This document shows positions 62,079 through 64,000 of a DNA stretch of 64,000 nucleotides, piece by piece (position 1 is the first letter of the stretch; every line of letters begins with the position of its first letter). The notes below the pieces were generated by a model. That model was given only the letters and a program-made list of their open reading frames with translations. It had not been told where the DNA came from and ran no database searches. Both the position numbers and the translations under genes were made by a program. The stretch covers positions 2,542,001 through 2,606,000 of the forward strand of contig NZ_BAAAWN010000001.1 in NCBI RefSeq assembly GCF_039535095.1. The letters run 5' to 3'. This stretch comes from Arthrobacter ramosus (GTDB lineage Bacteria; Actinomycetota; Actinomycetes; Actinomycetales; Micrococcaceae).

Positions 62079-63197
62079 TCAGAGCGTGAACGGGGTACGG
62101 AAGATCTTGTCGCCGAACACGCCGAGTGCGTTTTCGTAGCACACGGCGCGACGCAACCCTTCGGGGATTTTGTTGTGCAATACGAAGAAGGGGTCGTCGG
62201 TGTCGTAGTGGGGATAGTCGGAGCTGAAAAGCAACACGTCCGAGACCCCGGCGGGCGAGAAGAGGGCATCCAGCTCAGCCTGCGTCTCAACCTCATCAAG
62301 AGGCTGGGTGGTGAAGGTGATGTGTTCGCGAATGTATTCGCTCGGCTTCTTCTTGATCCGCAGCGCGGCGCCCGGGTCACGCTCCCAAAAAAGGTCGAGG
62401 CGGTTCATCAAAGAAGGCAGCCAGCTGAAGCCCCACTCCACAAAGACCACCTTGAGGCTGGGAAACGCCTCGAATGTTCCGTTGACGATGAGGTCAGCAA
62501 CGTTGGCCGCGCCAACCTGGGTGAGCACCGAGTGACGCTCACCATACGAACGCGGCACGCCGCCGGCCGGTCCCTGGGAGAACGTGTAGCAGCCCTCGGA
62601 CCCGCTCTGGTGGACGGCGATGGGCAGCCCGGCTTCGACGGCCGCCTCATAAATCGGGTTGTACCAGGAATCCCCTAGCATCCGCTCCATGACGAGCAGC
62701 TGCACGGCGACTACGCCAGGCGTGCCAGCGTGGCGGCGGATTTCCGCTGCGGCCTGGGCAGGATCGTGAGGTGAAACAGTGATGGCGAGGCCGAAGCGGG
62801 GGTCACGGTCGACCCAGGTCTCAACGAAGTAGTCATTGGTGGCGTTAACAAAGGCGTTCGCGGCATCAATGTCACCCCACGCGGTGGTGCCGTACGGCTG
62901 TTGCGGGAGCAGGAGCGCCGTGGTGATGCCATACGGGTCCAGATGCCGCTCAATGACGAGTTCCGGGTCTGACCCCGCGGGACCCCCGTCGGCGGGGTAG
63001 GCGTCCAGCCGCTGCGTGTCGGCCGGATGGTTGTACCGGTCGCGCGCCCGGGCGTAGGTACGTACGCCACGCTCCTCGAAGTGTCGACGCCAATGCGCGG
63101 TCAAATACGGATAGAAGTCTTCGGTGGTGCGTGCCATCGGATGCACGTCACAGTCCACGATGGGATCCCTGCCGGGTGGATTCAACGCCGTTGTCAT
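62079..63197 (-). CDS. amidohydrolase-2 family protein (2)
   Basis: 372 residues. DCDVH at about residue 15-19, IAVHQSG with His, VEWGFSWLP and SDYPHYD give the metal-binding set of the amidohydrolase-2 (ACMSD-like) family, whose members decarboxylate or hydrolyse carboxylated substrates. GGAGG precedes the ATG at 63197. First gene of the 63-57 kb operon. Confidence 0.88.
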   Translation of the reverse strand: MTTALNPPGRDPIVDCDVHPMARTTEDFYPYLTAHWRRHFEERGVRTYARARDRYNHPADTQRLDAYPADGGPAGSDPELVIERHLDPYGITTALLLPQQPYGTTAWGDIDAANAFVNATNDYFVETWVDRDPRFGLAITVSPHDPAQAAAEIRRHAGTPGVVAVQLLVMERMLGDSWYNPIYEAAVEAGLPIAVHQSGSEGCYTFSQGPAGGVPRSYGERHSVLTQVGAANVADLIVNGTFEAFPSLKVVFVEWGFSWLPSLMNRLDLFWERDPGAALRIKKKPSEYIREHITFTTQPLDEVETQAELDALFSPAGVSDVLLFSSDYPHYDTDDPFFVLHNKIPEGLRRAVCYENALGVFGDKIFRTPFTL

Positions 63198-63894
63198 GAT
63201 CTCAACCTCCGTGATTAGTCTATGATCATGATTATATTCAAACGGTAAGGAATTGCAATCATCTGAGATGCTCGTCCAACGGCGCACGGTCTCGTTTGGG
63301 TTTGCGTGACCTCGCGGATCCAGAGCTGCGGCTCACAAACGGCAGATGTGTTCCCGCTAAATGAAAGGGACCTGCCTGGCGGTCTCCGAAACAGCCAGCC
63401 AGTGGTGTACCTGTGCTCGGAGGGCCGTGGGATCGAGGTGCCTGCGCAGAGCCGGATGTGCTTCGGTGACGCTCTCATGCCGACATCGACGTCAGCCATT
63501 CAGGCTGGGACTCGGAATCACTCCGGGCCATGAAGATCGCCGCCGAACGGGACAAGGACGCCCTCGACGTCGAGCGCATCCTGCGCCGCAAGGTGCTGAG
63601 GATGACATCACCAGGTTCGCCTGTTCCGCCCCCGTGCGATAGAAGGGCCTGGGCAGCCGGCTGCATGCGGAAATCATGCCGGAGTCCTGGCCGTTTTCTC
63701 CCTTGATGACCTGCTAGCCAACCCCGATTGAATCGCCAATTATCTGTTGCGACGTTGAACGGGGAAGCCGCCTCACACGCGGCCGCCCCTGCTGGACTCC
63801 CGGACACAGGTGCGCCCTCTGCGCCCGTGGCGGCAATGCTAGCCTTGGAAGGGCTCCGGCAGCACGGTGTTCTATGTAGCCCTTACAAGATTTG
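63198..63894. other. promoter and mostly eroded intergenic region
   Basis: About 700 bp. The first 50 bp hold the promoter of the operon, including the motif at 63229-63240. On the plus strand near 63475-63605, a broken frame reads SHADIDVSHSGWDSESLRAM and KIAAERDKDALDVERILRR, faintly like nucleotidyltransferase-type toxin proteins; it lacks a start and soon stops, so it is at most a remnant. Confidence 0.4.
63229..63240. promoter_or_regulatory. AT-rich motif upstream of the amidohydrolase operon
   Basis: TGATTATATTCA, identical to 55159-55170, 32 bp before the ATG at 63197. Confidence 0.4.
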
Positions 63895-64000
63895 TCAGAC
63901 TACGGCGTTCTCAATGGCTTCGAGGTCGAGGCGGTTCGGGGCCTGGGCTACGCTTCGTCCGGCGAGACGGCCAGAGACTATCGCCCATCCGATATCCAGG
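63895..64000 (-). CDS. C-terminal end of an FAD-dependent oxidoreductase (runs off window)
   Basis: The minus strand reads LDIGWAIVSGRLAGRSVAQA then PNRLDLEAIENAVV and a stop at 63895. The GWAIVSGRLAGRSVA segment is the C-terminal flavin-contact helix of FAD-dependent oxidoreductases of the fumarate reductase/ketosteroid dehydrogenase type. Only 34 codons are inside the window. Confidence 0.65.
   Translation of the reverse strand, partial: LDIGWAIVSGRLAGRSVAQAPNRLDLEAIENAVV

Noticed and set aside
63475..63605. Intact nucleotidyltransferase toxin gene
   Set aside because: Only a weak resemblance over about 40 codons, with no start codon and an early end; kept only as a possible remnant.

Overview
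The window is high-GC DNA with densely packed, translationally coupled genes (many ATGA/GTGA start-stop overlaps and AAGGAG-type ribosome sites). The families present (ABC-2 polyketide-antibiotic exporter, MmyB-like XRE regulators, HtaA heme-binding domain, actinobacterial NuoF-like/ferric-reductase/ApbE group) point to an actinobacterium, most likely an Arthrobacter-like member of the Micrococcales. No rRNA, complete tRNA, CRISPR array, integrase or replication origin was seen.

Region 1 (1-11.6 kb) looks like ordinary accessory genome: a membrane redox module (ferredoxin, NuoF-like flavoprotein, ferric-reductase-like cytochrome, ApbE flavin transferase, small secreted protein), a drug-exporter operon with its MarR/GbsR-like regulator, an aldo/keto reductase, a glycolipid glycosyltransferase and a GH3 glycosidase.

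Region 2 (11.6-21.7 kb) is a patchwork bounded by two ~172-bp direct repeats that contain what looks like the 3' end of a tRNA plus a 17-bp palindrome, the kind of scar site-specific integration leaves. Between them lie a 976-residue secreted carbohydrate-binding protein built from duplicated modules, several decayed genes (DUF6994-like, LuxR-like, an MFS/aldo-keto reductase chimera), and an XRE regulator with two short-chain dehydrogenases. Region 3 (21.7-25.2 kb) holds a PucR-type regulator and sparse DNA with small hypothetical genes.

Region 4 (25.2-64 kb) is a large catabolic island. An 11-gene operon (50.0 to 39.4 kb, minus strand) runs from a ribose-type ABC importer through ferredoxin reductase, SDR, cytochrome P450, [3Fe-4S]-type ferredoxin and a cytosolic HtaA-domain protein to an MFS transporter, a VOC protein and a zinc alcohol dehydrogenase. 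Upstream is a crotonase that closely resembles 6-oxocamphor hydrolase, with an oxidoreductase, an alpha/beta hydrolase, a CitE-like lyase and an SDR. A second operon (63.2 to 56.9 kb) has two amidohydrolase-2 paralogues, a Rieske protein, a CitE lyase, a MaoC hydratase, a CaiB/BaiF CoA-transferase and an SDR; MmgE/PrpD, acyl-CoA dehydrogenase, class I CoA-transferase and ETF genes lie nearby. My reading, which is inference, is a pathway for an alicyclic (terpenoid-like) ketone. The P450 would hydroxylate it, an SDR or ADH would oxidise it to a beta-diketone, the crotonase would open the ring by retro-Claisen cleavage, and CoA activation, dehydrogenation, hydration and CitE cleavage would finish as in itaconate degradation. 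Electrons from the acyl-CoA dehydrogenase would pass to ETF and perhaps to the co-encoded b-type cytochrome. Regulators are a FadR-type GntR, a LacI protein and possibly the PucR protein; AT-rich motifs recur upstream of several catabolic units.

Other features of note are a near-identical 976-bp duplication of the alpha/beta hydrolase gene 24 kb apart whose scar shows which copy is derived, a decayed IS256-type transposase next to the derived copy, and a truncated ferredoxin remnant.
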